A stretch of DNA of 37,519 nucleotides from Candidatus Brockarchaeota archaeon (GCA_017601225.1 JAFNIX010000020.1:1-37519); one strand, 5' to 3'. Positions 8,279 to 16,682 are shown, counted from the first letter of the stretch. Notes: a model not told the origin generated them from the sequence alone. Translations and numbers: made by a program.

Positions 8279-8674
8279 CTAGAATCTCCTACCTCTTCTA
8301 CCACCGGGTTTCCTAGTCCCGTCGGTGGGAATGGGCGTCACATCCTCTATCGCTATTATCCTTAGACCCGCCCTTGTCAACGCTCTTATGGCTGCTTGAG
8401 CCCCCTGCCCAGGGGTTCTAGACTTAATGCCTCCCGGAGCCCTAACCCTCACCTTGATGCTTGTTATCCCCAGTTTCTTCAAGGCTCCAGCCACAGTGTT
8501 TGCAGCCATCATCGCGCCATACGGGCTGCCTCCAAGCCTGTCGGCCTTAACATGTTGTCCTGCTGCGGATATTGCGAGTGTTGAGGCGCCGCTTGGATCC
8601 GTAGCGTGCACTATAGTATTGTTGCTGGAGGAGTATATTCGTACTACCGCATATTTCCCCTGTTCAGTGCTCAC
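8279..8674 (-). CDS. rps11: 30S ribosomal protein S11 (uS11), inverted relative to its operon
   Basis: uS11 sits on the platform of the small subunit. The 131-residue protein has the family core: [15 protein letters not shown] near the N-terminus, [30 protein letters not shown], and a C-terminal [19 protein letters not shown]. Length and ends look intact. The start is GTG at 8674; an upstream ATG is out of frame. In most archaea S11 lies between S4 and rpoD on the same strand; here it points the other way and diverges from rpoD, with its own TATA-like sequence about 25-30 nt upstream (near 8699-8704, read on the minus strand). Confidence 0.96.
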   Translation of the reverse strand: MSTEQGKYAVVRIYSSSNNTIVHATDPSGASTLAISAAGQHVKADRLGGSPYGAMMAANTVAGALKKLGITSIKVRVRAPGGIKSRTPGQGAQAAIRALTRAGLRIIAIEDVTPIPTDGTRKPGGRRGRRF

Positions 8675-8752
8675 GCGGCCATCCTGCTTAAAAGAGGTTA
8701 ATAAGCGTTCTCCAAGCGTCTTACTCGGCAGTCACCGGGTAAACACTAACCC

Positions 8753-8759
8753 TTAAATA
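8753..8759 (+). promoter_or_regulatory. TATA box for rpoD
   Basis: TTAAATA lies 27-33 nt upstream of the rpoD ATG at 8786, implying a leaderless or near-leaderless mRNA. This promoter is needed because the inverted S11 cuts rpoD off from the S13-S4 promoter. Confidence 0.6.
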
Positions 8760-8785
8760 CCTTCTCGGGAAAATAGCACGTTAAT

Positions 8786-9472
8786 ATGGATGTAAAGATA
8801 CTTAGGCTGAGCGACGATTATCTAGAGGCTAGGCTGGAAGGATGCTCGGAGGCACTTGTAAACGCGATTAGAAGGACTATTCTTGAAGAGGTTCCTACGC
8901 TGGCTATCCACGAGGTCTTCATCTTCGAAAACTCGAGCCCGATGTTCGACGAAGTGCTTTCAAACAGGCTTGGCCTAATCCCCTTGAGAACCCCGCCTGG
9001 GAAATACCTTCCAATGGATTCCCAGGAATGCCTGCAGGGCTCCAGCGAGAAGTGTTTCACCTCGCTCAGCCTAGATGTTTCCGCCGGAGACTCGCCCTTG
9101 ACGGTTTACTCTAAGCATCTTGTCTGCAGGGATGAGGAGGTTTACCCTGTATACGGCAATATTCCTATAACCAGGCTGCCGCCAGGCGGGAAGCTTAGGC
9201 TTGAGGCGATAGCTAGGCTCGGAAGGGGTAGGATGCATGCTAAATGGCAGCCCGCCTCCCTAGCAACGTACAGCTTTACGGATTCCCCGGATACGTTCGT
9301 TTTCAAGCTTGAATCAACGGGTTCTCTGCCCTCAATAGAGGTTTTCAGGCAGGCCCTGGATATTTTGAGAGATAAGTTTAAAACGCTTCTGGATTCTCTC
9401 ACGCTTCCTGAGGTTGAAGAGAAGCGTGGCGGCGAGGAGGGTGTTGCTTTCGGTGAGGAAGGCGGCAGGTGA
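8786..9472 (+). CDS. rpoD: DNA-directed RNA polymerase subunit D (Rpb3-like)
   Basis: Subunit D pairs with subunit L to nucleate polymerase assembly. The 228-residue protein has the alpha-motif region (VNAIRRTILEEVPTLAIHEV at about residues 25-45), followed by FDEVLSNRLGLIPLRT and the insertion domain. The Cys-rich 4Fe-4S ferredoxin-like insert found in some archaeal D subunits is absent. A glycine/glutamate-rich tail follows the conserved C-terminal helix and overlaps the start of the next gene. It begins the block rpoD-L18e-L13-S9-rpoN-S2. Confidence 0.95.
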   Translation: MDVKILRLSDDYLEARLEGCSEALVNAIRRTILEEVPTLAIHEVFIFENSSPMFDEVLSNRLGLIPLRTPPGKYLPMDSQECLQGSSEKCFTSLSLDVSAGDSPLTVYSKHLVCRDEEVYPVYGNIPITRLPPGGKLRLEAIARLGRGRMHAKWQPASLATYSFTDSPDTFVFKLESTGSLPSIEVFRQALDILRDKFKTLLDSLTLPEVEEKRGGEEGVAFGEEGGR

Positions 9473-9758
9473 CTCCAGGTTCTGGAGGAGGGTTGAGAGC
9501 CTTTTATCCAGGCCTAGAAGCAGGATGGCTGAGGTAAACGTGGGTAAGATTTCGCGTTTAACCCAGCAGGGTGACCGTGTAGTGGTCCCTGGAAAAGTCC
9601 TGGGTAAGGGGGAGATCAACCATAGCGTCACGGTTGCCGCCCTCTCCTTCTCCTCAGCCGCTATGGAGAAGCTGAGGTCAGCCGGATGCAAAGTTATGCG
9701 GCTTGACGAGTTCGCAGAGGTTGAGCAGAAGGGCTCGGGGGTGAAAATAATTGTCTGA
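9414..9758 (+). CDS. rpl18e: 50S ribosomal protein L18e (eL18)
   Basis: This large-subunit protein is recognised by AEVNVGKISRLTQQGD followed by VVVPGKVLGKGEINHSVTVA, the L18e/L15 signature. With the TTG at 9414 it is 114 residues, a normal length, but then overlaps rpoD by 59 nt. Alternative starts inside the overlap (GTG 9426, GTG 9444, TTG 9447) would shorten the N-terminal helix that aligns with the family, so I keep 9414 with reservation. The stop overlaps the L13 start. Confidence 0.9.
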   Translation: MKRSVAARRVLLSVRKAAGDSRFWRRVESLLSRPRSRMAEVNVGKISRLTQQGDRVVVPGKVLGKGEINHSVTVAALSFSSAAMEKLRSAGCKVMRLDEFAEVEQKGSGVKIIV

Positions 9759-10191
9759 AAGGATTCTCGTGGTCGACGCGACCGACCAGGTTCTGGGAAG
9801 AATGTGTTCAATCATAGCTAAACGGCTCCTCGAGGGATACAGGGTTTACGTGGTTAACGCTGAGAAGACGAGAGTATCTGGAAGGAAGGACAGCTTCATC
9901 AGGGAGTACGTGGGCTTCCTGGAGGTGAAGAGCGTTAGGAACCCTAAGCATACGCCGAGGCATCCGAGAAACCCGGTGACCTACGTTAGGAGCGTTGTGA
10001 AAAGCATGCTTCCAATGGATAAGCCTAAGGGGATGGAGGCGTTTAGAAGGCTCAGGGTCTACTGCGGCTGGCCGAGCAGTGTTAAGGGTGAGGCTGTAAG
10101 GTTTAAGGATGCTGACGCCTCTAGGCTTGGAAGAGGATCCTTCGCCCTTTCAGACTTGAAAGGGTTTTTCACTGTTCCGGAGGCTGATTAG
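9751..10191 (+). CDS. rpl13: 50S ribosomal protein L13 (uL13)
   Basis: The 146-residue protein begins SERILVVDATDQVLGRMCS and continues with VYVVNAEKTRVSGRK, typical of archaeal uL13, an early-assembly large-subunit protein. A TTG start at 9751 overlaps the L18e stop by 8 nt, and S9 follows after 2 nt, so L18e, L13 and S9 form one translationally coupled run. Confidence 0.95.
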   Translation: MSERILVVDATDQVLGRMCSIIAKRLLEGYRVYVVNAEKTRVSGRKDSFIREYVGFLEVKSVRNPKHTPRHPRNPVTYVRSVVKSMLPMDKPKGMEAFRRLRVYCGWPSSVKGEAVRFKDADASRLGRGSFALSDLKGFFTVPEAD

Positions 10192-10193
10192 GT

Positions 10194-10607
10194 TTGCCCA
10201 CTCCTAGGAAACTGCCCCTGATTGTAACGGGTTCCGTCAAGAGCTCAGTGGCCAGGGCTGTGGTTAAACAGGGTTCTGGACGCGTAACTATAAACGGCTA
10301 CCCGGCTGAAAACTGGCTTTACAACCCATACAGGATGCTCGCGTTAACGCCTTTGAAGCTTCTCCCTGAGCAGTTTAAGGACGTCGACGTTGAGGTTAAG
10401 GTTGAAGGCGGGGGTCATGCTTCACAGGCCAGGGCAGTTATGCAGGCTTTAGCCAGGGGTATTACGCAGTGGACGAGGAGCTCCAGCGTTAGAAACATTT
10501 TCAGAGGGTTCGACAGGCATCTTCTCTCCGGAGACCCTCGTTGGAAGGAGCCTAAGAAGTTTGGAGGACCGGGTGCGAGAAGGAGGTTTCAAAAATCTTA
10601 CAGGTAG
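10194..10607 (+). CDS. rps9: 30S ribosomal protein S9 (uS9)
   Basis: The 137-residue protein starts at TTG 10194. It shows VEGGGHASQARAVMQALARG and the C-terminal DPRWKEPKKFGGPGARRRFQ ending in KSYR, the tail that reaches the decoding centre and contacts P-site tRNA. The N-terminus MPTPRKLPLIVTGSVKSSVA fits archaeal uS9. It lies 2 nt after L13 and 11 nt before rpoN. Confidence 0.95.
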   Translation: MPTPRKLPLIVTGSVKSSVARAVVKQGSGRVTINGYPAENWLYNPYRMLALTPLKLLPEQFKDVDVEVKVEGGGHASQARAVMQALARGITQWTRSSSVRNIFRGFDRHLLSGDPRWKEPKKFGGPGARRRFQKSYR

Positions 10608-10618
10608 GTGAGTATGGC

Positions 10619-10843
10619 TTGATGTTTCCAGTTAGATGTTTCACGTGCGGCAAGGTCATAGGCCACTTGTGGGAGGACTACCAGAAGAGGGTTGCTTCAG
10701 GCGAGGATCCTAAGCAGGTGCTCGACTCCCTGAACGTTAAGAGGATCTGTTGCAGGCGAATGTTTATTTCACATGTTGACTATATTGACGAGCTGCTTTC
10801 GTACTCGCGAGGATTATCGCTTGGGGAGGATTACAGGCAATGA
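10619..10843 (+). CDS. rpoN: DNA-directed RNA polymerase subunit N (Rpb10-like)
   Basis: This small zinc-binding polymerase subunit has CFTCG at the N-terminus and ICCRRM near residue 44, giving the CxxC...CC zinc site of Rpb10. The start is TTG 10619 (74 aa, MMFPVRCF), which aligns with the usual M-x-x-PVRCFTCG; ATG 10622 is possible. The stop overlaps the S2 ATG. In many archaea rpoK follows rpoN; here S2 follows directly and no rpoK is seen. Confidence 0.95.
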   Translation: MMFPVRCFTCGKVIGHLWEDYQKRVASGEDPKQVLDSLNVKRICCRRMFISHVDYIDELLSYSRGLSLGEDYRQ

Positions 10844-11478
10844 GCAGCGGTGAGAAAAACGGGGAAGGACTTCTGATCCTTAGAACAGAGTATATTGCCG
10901 CAGGCGTCCACATAGGTACAAAGGTTTGCACGGTCTGCATGAGGCGTTTCGTAAGGTTCACTAGGCCCGACGGGCTTAACCTGATAGAGATCGCTCAGAC
11001 CGATGAGAAGATCAGGATTGCTGCAAAAGGGCTCTCAAGATACGATCCTGGTGACGTGATAATCGTATCTGGAAAAGAGTATGGAAGAACACCGGTTCTT
11101 AAAATGTGCGAGTATACTGGTTTCAAGCCTATTGTGGAAAGGTTTCCGCCAGGCATCTTTTCAAACCCGAAGTATGAGGGCTATATTTCTCCGAAGATAA
11201 TTCTTGTTTCAGACCCCAAGGTTGACGAGAAGGCTATTCGAGAGGCTACGCTAATCGGGATACCTGTTATAGGAGTATGTGACACGGATGATTCCTGCTC
11301 CTACATTGACCTTATTATTCCCGCGAACAACAAGGGGCGTAGCTCCCTAGCCCTAGTATTCTGGCTGCTGACAAGGGAGGTTCTCAGGAACAGGGGGGTG
11401 CTCTCCCCGACTGAAAGCATGAGTGAAAACTTCCACGCTTTCGAGACCCAGATCGAGGAGGCTGCGGAGACAGTCTAG
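10840..11478 (+). CDS. rps2: 30S ribosomal protein S2 (uS2)
   Basis: The 212-residue protein has AAGVHIGTK near residue 20, the core TDEKIRIAAKGLSRYDP, RFPPGIFSNP, and the C-terminal IPVIGVCDTDDSCSYIDLII with NNKGRSSLAL, all typical of archaeal uS2. A CTVC pair directly follows the GTK motif. ATG 10840 overlaps the rpoN stop by 4 nt. The MEMO gene follows after 1 nt, a common archaeal arrangement. Confidence 0.95.
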   Translation: MSSGEKNGEGLLILRTEYIAAGVHIGTKVCTVCMRRFVRFTRPDGLNLIEIAQTDEKIRIAAKGLSRYDPGDVIIVSGKEYGRTPVLKMCEYTGFKPIVERFPPGIFSNPKYEGYISPKIILVSDPKVDEKAIREATLIGIPVIGVCDTDDSCSYIDLIIPANNKGRSSLALVFWLLTREVLRNRGVLSPTESMSENFHAFETQIEEAAETV

Positions 11479-11479
11479 C

Positions 11480-12325
11480 ATGGCTAGGGTTAGAAAGCCA
11501 GCGTACGCTGGAAGCTGGTACGAGGGCACTAGGGAGAGCCTTCTAGAGCAGCTTCAAAGCCTTTTCAAGGGGAGACTCGGGTATGGAAGCCTCCCTGTTC
11601 TCGGAGAGTACGACCCCGGGTTGCTTGGCCTCATGGTTCCACATGCCGGGTACGTTTACTCCGGCATGGCTGCCACATGGGCCTACGGTGAGGCTGCTAA
11701 GCATGGTTCCAGAGACACCGTTGTTGTGATGGGGCCCGACCACCATATGGCTTCCACAGGCTTCGCCACTATGAGTGAGGGCGTGTGGCGCACTCCGCTT
11801 GGGGAAGTTGAGGTAGACAGGCAGACGGTGAGCCTGCTTCTAAGCTCCGCACCATTTGTTGAGGATAATTTTCACGCTCATGCTTTCGAACACTCTGTTG
11901 AAATACAGCTCCCCTTCCTACAGCTTGTCTACGGGGGCTGGTTCAAACTCGTCCCAATAATAATTCATGATTTCAACCTTGAAAGGAACATTAGGCTTGG
12001 AAAAGCATTATGCAGGGCTATTGAAGGGAAAAAGGCTATCGTTATCGCCAGCTCGGACATGAGCCATTATGTTCCAGCAGGGGAGGCTGAGGAGAACGAT
12101 ACGAAGACGATTAGAGCAATAGAGTCGCTGGATGAGAAGCTGATTCACTCCGTCGCAGTCAACTATGAGTCGCTCTGCGGCCTGGGGCCAGTTATAGCGC
12201 TGGTCTCATGCGTGAAGGACATGGGGTGCTCAAAAGTAAAATTATTAAAATACTATAACTCCGGTGAAATCACAGCTGACTATCAGGGTGTAGTGGGATA
12301 CGCTTCAATAGCCTTCTACAAGTGA
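11480..12325 (+). CDS. MEMO1-family protein
   Basis: The 281-residue protein starts MARVRKPAYAGSWYEG and has MVPHAGYVYSG, VMGPDHHM, AFEHSVEIQLPFLQ and ASSDMSHYVP. These are the conserved His/Cys-region motifs of the MEMO family, related to extradiol dioxygenases. The archaeal role is not established; metal binding is reported for family members. I chose ATG 11480, directly after the S2 stop, because the family begins R-x-P-A-v-A-G-x-W-Y; the frame extends further upstream but only inside S2. Conserved placement between S2 and mevalonate kinase is common in archaea. Confidence 0.93.
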   Translation: MARVRKPAYAGSWYEGTRESLLEQLQSLFKGRLGYGSLPVLGEYDPGLLGLMVPHAGYVYSGMAATWAYGEAAKHGSRDTVVVMGPDHHMASTGFATMSEGVWRTPLGEVEVDRQTVSLLLSSAPFVEDNFHAHAFEHSVEIQLPFLQLVYGGWFKLVPIIIHDFNLERNIRLGKALCRAIEGKKAIVIASSDMSHYVPAGEAEENDTKTIRAIESLDEKLIHSVAVNYESLCGLGPVIALVSCVKDMGCSKVKLLKYYNSGEITADYQGVVGYASIAFYK

Positions 12326-12331
12326 AGACTG

Positions 12332-13288
12332 TTGAAAATAGTGTGCAAGGCCCCTGGGAAAGTAATCATTTCCGGTGAGCACTCCGTAGTATACGGCCAC
12401 CCCGCCTTGGTGGCTGCGGTTAACGTTTACTCAGAGGTTTCGGTTGAAGCTTTCGACGAGATCGGTGCCCACGAAATATTCTCGGCCAAGTATGGGTTTG
12501 CGAAGATGATAGGGCGGGCTTTCTCAGGCCCAAGCCAGCTGAAGCCTTTCGCGAGAATCATAGACGTATTCCGGGGGTCGGAGGGTTTTAAAGGTAGGCT
12601 CAGGATTCGTATAGGCTCAGATATTCCTCCAGCCTCTGGAATGGGTTCTTCCGCATCCATATCCGTCGCGCTGGCTTACGCTCTGCTCAAGCTGGTTTAC
12701 GAGAAGCCTCCTGACGAGAAGGTTTTTAGCCTCGCGATGGAGGGCGAGAAGGTTGCGCACGTTAATCCGAGCGGCGTAGACGTGGCGGCAGCACTCTGGG
12801 GCGGCTTAATCCTGTTTGTTAAAGACAAGGGGGTTGAGAGGCTTGAATCAGGCCAGGGCGTATTCCTACTGGCGGACTCAGGCTTAGAGAGGAGTACGAA
12901 AGACATGATTCTTAGAGTAGCGTCTCTAAAAGAGAAGGAGCCTGATCTCTTTAACATAATTATGACATCGCTAAGCAGCATCACAACCAGGATTAGCAGG
13001 CTTCTGCAGAACGATATTGCTGAAGCAGGCAGGCTCATGACGCTTAACCATCTCCTACTTTCTCTCATGGGTGTTTCAAACAGCAGGCTGGATTCCTTGG
13101 TTTGGGCAAGCATATCGGCAGGCGCGTATGGCGCTAAGCTTACTGGCGGCGGAGGCGGGGGATGCATCCTAACCCTGGTCGACGAGAAATCGTTGAACAC
13201 TGTTGAGGAAGCATTGCGAAATTTGAATGCTCCTACAATGGTCCTTAGAATGGTTGAGAAAGGAGTCTACTCGGAGGAATCAGACTAG
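12332..13288 (+). CDS. mvk: Mevalonate kinase
   Basis: A GHMP kinase that phosphorylates mevalonate for isoprenoid lipids. The 318-residue protein has N-terminal APGKVIISGEHSVVYGHPAL, the ATP-binding loop PPASGMGSSASISVA near residue 105, NPSGVDVA with the catalytic-type Asp, and the C-terminal KLTGGGGGGC loop. The start is TTG at 12332, 6 nt after MEMO. In several archaea isopentenyl phosphate kinase and IPP isomerase follow; here the kinase is missing from that slot. Confidence 0.94.
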   Translation: MKIVCKAPGKVIISGEHSVVYGHPALVAAVNVYSEVSVEAFDEIGAHEIFSAKYGFAKMIGRAFSGPSQLKPFARIIDVFRGSEGFKGRLRIRIGSDIPPASGMGSSASISVALAYALLKLVYEKPPDEKVFSLAMEGEKVAHVNPSGVDVAAALWGGLILFVKDKGVERLESGQGVFLLADSGLERSTKDMILRVASLKEKEPDLFNIIMTSLSSITTRISRLLQNDIAEAGRLMTLNHLLLSLMGVSNSRLDSLVWASISAGAYGAKLTGGGGGGCILTLVDEKSLNTVEEALRNLNAPTMVLRMVEKGVYSEESD

Positions 13289-13352
13289 AAAACCGTTTAG
13301 AATCCGTATGGGATCCAAATACGGGAGATGCGAGATCTTCCAGACATGATAG

Positions 13353-13637
13353 TTAAATATAGGAGAAGGAAAAGGGAGACCTTGGAGGACGCACCTTCAA
13401 TAATCCGATATGAACCAGACTAGCCTCAGCACGAGTAGCTTCGCATTCGTCACGAGGATCTGGCTTATGAGGGTGGAGGAGGCGGAGGAGCAGGCTTAGG
13501 CTTTCTCCAAGCTTCAGCGCGACTAGAATCACTATGAGCAAGACCCATATCACTATAGCACCCAAAATTAGGAATACTTGCGTGAAATTCTCGTCGTAGA
13601 GTGCTTTAAGCGTTAAGCTAGTCTGCTCGCCCGACAT
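13353..13637 (-). CDS. Small predicted single-pass membrane protein, possibly frameshifted at its N-terminus
   Basis: From ATG 13637 the protein is 94 residues with one clear membrane helix (QVFLILGAIVIWVLLIVILV, about residues 20-39) and a basic cytoplasmic-looking tail. The frame stays open upstream to about 13775 with coding-like sequence (for example KYQFNSWTGVVESK) but no start codon. A second minus-strand frame beginning at ATG 13762 (MGKVKAPRKEP) runs to a TAG at 13670-13672. The two join well if one frameshift lies near 13675. So the gene may really be 13353-13762 with a frameshift, or the short form may be all there is. I recognise no family. Confidence 0.4.
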   Translation of the reverse strand: MSGEQTSLTLKALYDENFTQVFLILGAIVIWVLLIVILVALKLGESLSLLLRLLHPHKPDPRDECEATRAEASLVHIGLLKVRPPRSPFSFSYI

Positions 13638-13819
13638 CCGGACAACGACCTCGCTGACCTTAGACTCAACTACGCCGGTCCAACTGTTAAACTGATACTT
13701 GCCCCGAGCATCCCGAAGAAGCCTTTCATCGGCTCCTTCCTCGGAGCCTTCACCTTCCCCATATCGCCCTCCTCATATGTGCCTGACCGCGCGCGGCCGG
13801 CCGGACCCTGCCGGCAACA

Positions 13820-13832
13820 GAGTTAAAAACTC
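13820..13832. promoter_or_regulatory. Shared near-palindromic TATA box between fni and the antisense membrane gene
   Basis: GAGTT-AAA-AACTC lies 19-31 nt upstream of the fni GTG at 13851. On the minus strand the same element reads as a TATA-like GTTTTTAAC about 60 nt before the ATG at 13762. Confidence 0.45.
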
Positions 13833-13850
13833 TACGGGAGTCTTCAAACC

Positions 13851-14945
13851 GTGGCAACCGAGAGCAGGAAGGCTGAACACATTCGAATAGCCTTGGAGAA
13901 GAACGTTTCCTCCAGGGTTTCCGCGGGCTTCGAGGACGTTGAGCTTATTCACAACGCTGTCTGCGAGATTGATCTGAGCGATGTCGATACCAGCGTGACA
14001 GTAATGGGTAAGAGGCTTAGGCTGCCTCTCATAATAGAGGCTTTAACCGGTGGAACAAGGGAGGCTAAAAGGATAAACATGGGTCTGGCAGAGGTTGCTG
14101 AAGCCGAGGGGATAGGGATCGGCGTTGGAAGCGTCAGGGCTGCGATGGAGGACCCTAGTCTAGTGGACACTTATGCGGTAGTTAGGGACAGGGCTCCCAG
14201 TACGCTTGTGATTTCCAACATAGGTGCTGCACAGGTTGCTAAGCATGGTTCAGAGTATGCTTTGAAAACAATGGGGATTGTTGGAGCAGACGCTCTGGCC
14301 ATACATTTCAACAAGCTTCAGGAGCTGGTGATGCCAGAGGGGGAGACATGTTTCAAGGGGGTGGGTAACCATGTCTCTGAACTCTCTGCGAAGCTGGGGG
14401 AGAGGCTTTGCCTTAAGGAGACTGGCGCAGGCTTCAGCGGGGAGGCTGCTAGGCTCGCTGAGTCCTGGGGAGTCAAATGGGTTGACGTGGCGGGCGTAGG
14501 TGGGACAAGCTGGTACGCTGTGGAGTATTACCGTTCAAGGGGAAGCGGGAGCAAGGCTTCCATGTTGGGCAAGGCTCTTTGGGACTGGGGTGTTCCAACA
14601 GCCGTCAGCATTGTTGAGTCGAAAACTTTCGCACGTAGCTTGAAAGTTATAGCGAGCGGCGGCGTTAGGACCGGTGTCGACGCGGCTAAAGCCATAGCGC
14701 TCGGGGCCAGCTGCACAGGTATGGCTATGCCGTTTCTGGTTTCCTTCTCGAAGGGGGGTGTTGAGGAGGCTAGGAGGCTGGTTAAATCCTTTGAGCTTGC
14801 CTTAAGGTTCACGATGTTCCTGGTCGGCGCCAGGAGTATTGAGGAGCTCAGCTCAGCCCCGCTTGTTGTAAGGGGTAGGACGGCTGAATGGCTTGAGCAG
14901 AGAGGAGTGCTGGCGAGGCTTCTAAACGGGAGGAGAACCCTATGA
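13851..14945 (+). CDS. fni: Isopentenyl-diphosphate delta-isomerase, type 2 (FMN-dependent)
   Basis: Interconverts IPP and DMAPP using reduced FMN. The 364-residue TIM-barrel protein begins with R-K-A-E-H-I, then has IIEALTGGT, IGVGSVRAAMEDPS, an HFNKLQELVMPEGET segment (usually H-L-N-x-x-Q-E), LKETGAGFS, VDVAGVGGTSW and the phosphate-binding ASGGVRTGVDAAKAIALGA. The GTG start sits about 28 nt from a TATA-like element, so it is likely leaderless. GluRS starts within its stop (ATGA overlap). Confidence 0.95.
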   Translation: MATESRKAEHIRIALEKNVSSRVSAGFEDVELIHNAVCEIDLSDVDTSVTVMGKRLRLPLIIEALTGGTREAKRINMGLAEVAEAEGIGIGVGSVRAAMEDPSLVDTYAVVRDRAPSTLVISNIGAAQVAKHGSEYALKTMGIVGADALAIHFNKLQELVMPEGETCFKGVGNHVSELSAKLGERLCLKETGAGFSGEAARLAESWGVKWVDVAGVGGTSWYAVEYYRSRGSGSKASMLGKALWDWGVPTAVSIVESKTFARSLKVIASGGVRTGVDAAKAIALGASCTGMAMPFLVSFSKGGVEEARRLVKSFELALRFTMFLVGARSIEELSSAPLVVRGRTAEWLEQRGVLARLLNGRRTL

Positions 14946-16666
14946 GCGAGGAGCTAGTCAACCTGATAGAGAGGCTTGCGCTGGAGAACGCTGTAGCCTT
15001 TAAAGGTGTGGCTAGGGCTGAGGCGGTGCTTGGGAAACTGCTAGGCATGAACCCTGGTTTAAGAAGCAGCGTTAAAGAGCTTATTCCAATAATCCGGGAT
15101 GTGACTGAGAGGGTTAACAGGCTTACGCTTGAAGAGCAGGCTGAGCTGCTCAGGAGGCTAGGTGTTGTTGAGAAAACGGGGAAGGCGTTGAAACAGGAGC
15201 CTCCTTCACTCCCTAGGGCAGAGGGCTTCCACCAGGTTGTTTTAAGGTTTGCTCCTAATCCGGATGGGCCTCTTACGCTTGGCAACGCTAGGCCGGCTGT
15301 GCTCTGCGACTACTACGCTAAGAGGATGAACGGTAAGCTTATTCTAAGGTTTGAAGACACGTCGCCGTCGGTCAAGCCTCCGTTGAAGGAGGCTTACGAC
15401 TGGATTATTGAAGACCTAGAGTGGCTCGGCATCCATCCGGATGAGATACACTACCAGTCCAACAGGCTTCAAACATACTATGACTATGCTGAAAAGTTTA
15501 TTGAAAGAGGCTTCGCATACGTCTGCCTCTGTAAGCCTGAGGAATTCAGGCGTTTCGAAAAGAAGGGTGAGCCGTGCCCCCATAGGGATCAGGATCCGGA
15601 TTTAGGCTTAAGCCTCTGGGAGAAAATGTTGAACGGGGGTCTTAACCCGGGTGAGGCTGTTGTAAGGGTCAAGACGGATATGAAGCATCCTAATCCTGCG
15701 GTGAGAGACTGGCCCGCGTTAAGGATAGATGTTGCGAATCATCCTCGGGTCGCGGGCTTCAGGGTCTGGCCGCTCTACAACTGGTCCTGCGCCATAGACG
15801 ATCATGAGATGAGGGTTTCACACGTGATAAGGGGTAAGGAGCATTTGACGAACGAGGTCCGCCAATCCTATGTTTTCAAATACTTGGGCTCTCCACCCCC
15901 TGTTTCAATCCACATAGGCAGGGTTAGGCTCGAGGGAAGCGTGTTGAGCAAGTCTAGGATAATGCGGGGTCTGGCGGAGGGTGCTTACACTGGGCTGGAT
16001 GATCCTAGGCTGGGCACGCTTAAGGCTTTGAGGAGGAGAGGTTTCAAGCCTGAGGTGGTTAGGAGGGTTGTGCTTGAAATGGGTTTGAACATAGCTGAGT
16101 CAACCGTTAAATGGGAGAATCTTTACGCTTACAACAGGGAGGCTGTAGACTGGGAGGCGGAGCGATACTACTTTGTGAAAAACCCGTTCACGATGATTGT
16201 GAGAAGTGTTCCTCAGCAGGTTGAGGCGAGGCTTCCGAGACACCCTAGCAGGCCTGAGCTTGGATCCAGAATTATTGTTTTAAAGACTTCAGACGGGGAG
16301 GCTAGGCTGTTCGTCTCCCCGGAAGACGTTGAGAACCTGGCTCCGGGTTCAAGGCTTAGGCTGATGTCGCTTTTCAACGTTGAGGTTGAGGATGTTGACC
16401 CGCACAGTAAGACTGTTAAAGCCTTTTTCAAGGGTCTGGAGGTTCCTGAGAAATCCTCCGGGGTGAAGCTAATCCAATGGGTTCTTCCAAGTGACGCTGT
16501 TGAAACAAGGGTCGTAATGCCTGACGCCAGCCTCACCGAGGGCCTGGGCGAGTCTCCTTTAACACAGCTTAACCCGGGCAGGATTATTCAGCTGGTTCGA
16601 TTCGGGTTCTGCAGGGTTGAGGCGGTTTCGAAGAATGTTGTCAACCTGGTTTTCTCACATCCTTAA
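14942..16666 (+). CDS. gltX: Glutamyl-tRNA synthetase, archaeal type
   Basis: Class I synthetase that charges tRNA-Glu; archaeal forms are non-discriminating where a GatDE/GatCAB amidotransferase makes Gln-tRNA. The 574-residue protein has an archaeal N-terminal helical extension. The HIGH-type motif is LTLGNAR at 111-117, after RFAPNPDGP, followed by RFEDTSP. KMSKS is represented by VLSKSR. A C-terminal beta-barrel anticodon domain of the GlnRS-like type follows. The length is usual for archaeal GluRS. ATG overlaps the fni stop. Confidence 0.95.
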   Translation: MSEELVNLIERLALENAVAFKGVARAEAVLGKLLGMNPGLRSSVKELIPIIRDVTERVNRLTLEEQAELLRRLGVVEKTGKALKQEPPSLPRAEGFHQVVLRFAPNPDGPLTLGNARPAVLCDYYAKRMNGKLILRFEDTSPSVKPPLKEAYDWIIEDLEWLGIHPDEIHYQSNRLQTYYDYAEKFIERGFAYVCLCKPEEFRRFEKKGEPCPHRDQDPDLGLSLWEKMLNGGLNPGEAVVRVKTDMKHPNPAVRDWPALRIDVANHPRVAGFRVWPLYNWSCAIDDHEMRVSHVIRGKEHLTNEVRQSYVFKYLGSPPPVSIHIGRVRLEGSVLSKSRIMRGLAEGAYTGLDDPRLGTLKALRRRGFKPEVVRRVVLEMGLNIAESTVKWENLYAYNREAVDWEAERYYFVKNPFTMIVRSVPQQVEARLPRHPSRPELGSRIIVLKTSDGEARLFVSPEDVENLAPGSRLRLMSLFNVEVEDVDPHSKTVKAFFKGLEVPEKSSGVKLIQWVLPSDAVETRVVMPDASLTEGLGESPLTQLNPGRIIQLVRFGFCRVEAVSKNVVNLVFSHP

Positions 16667-16682
16667 AGAGCTTCAAGTTTAA

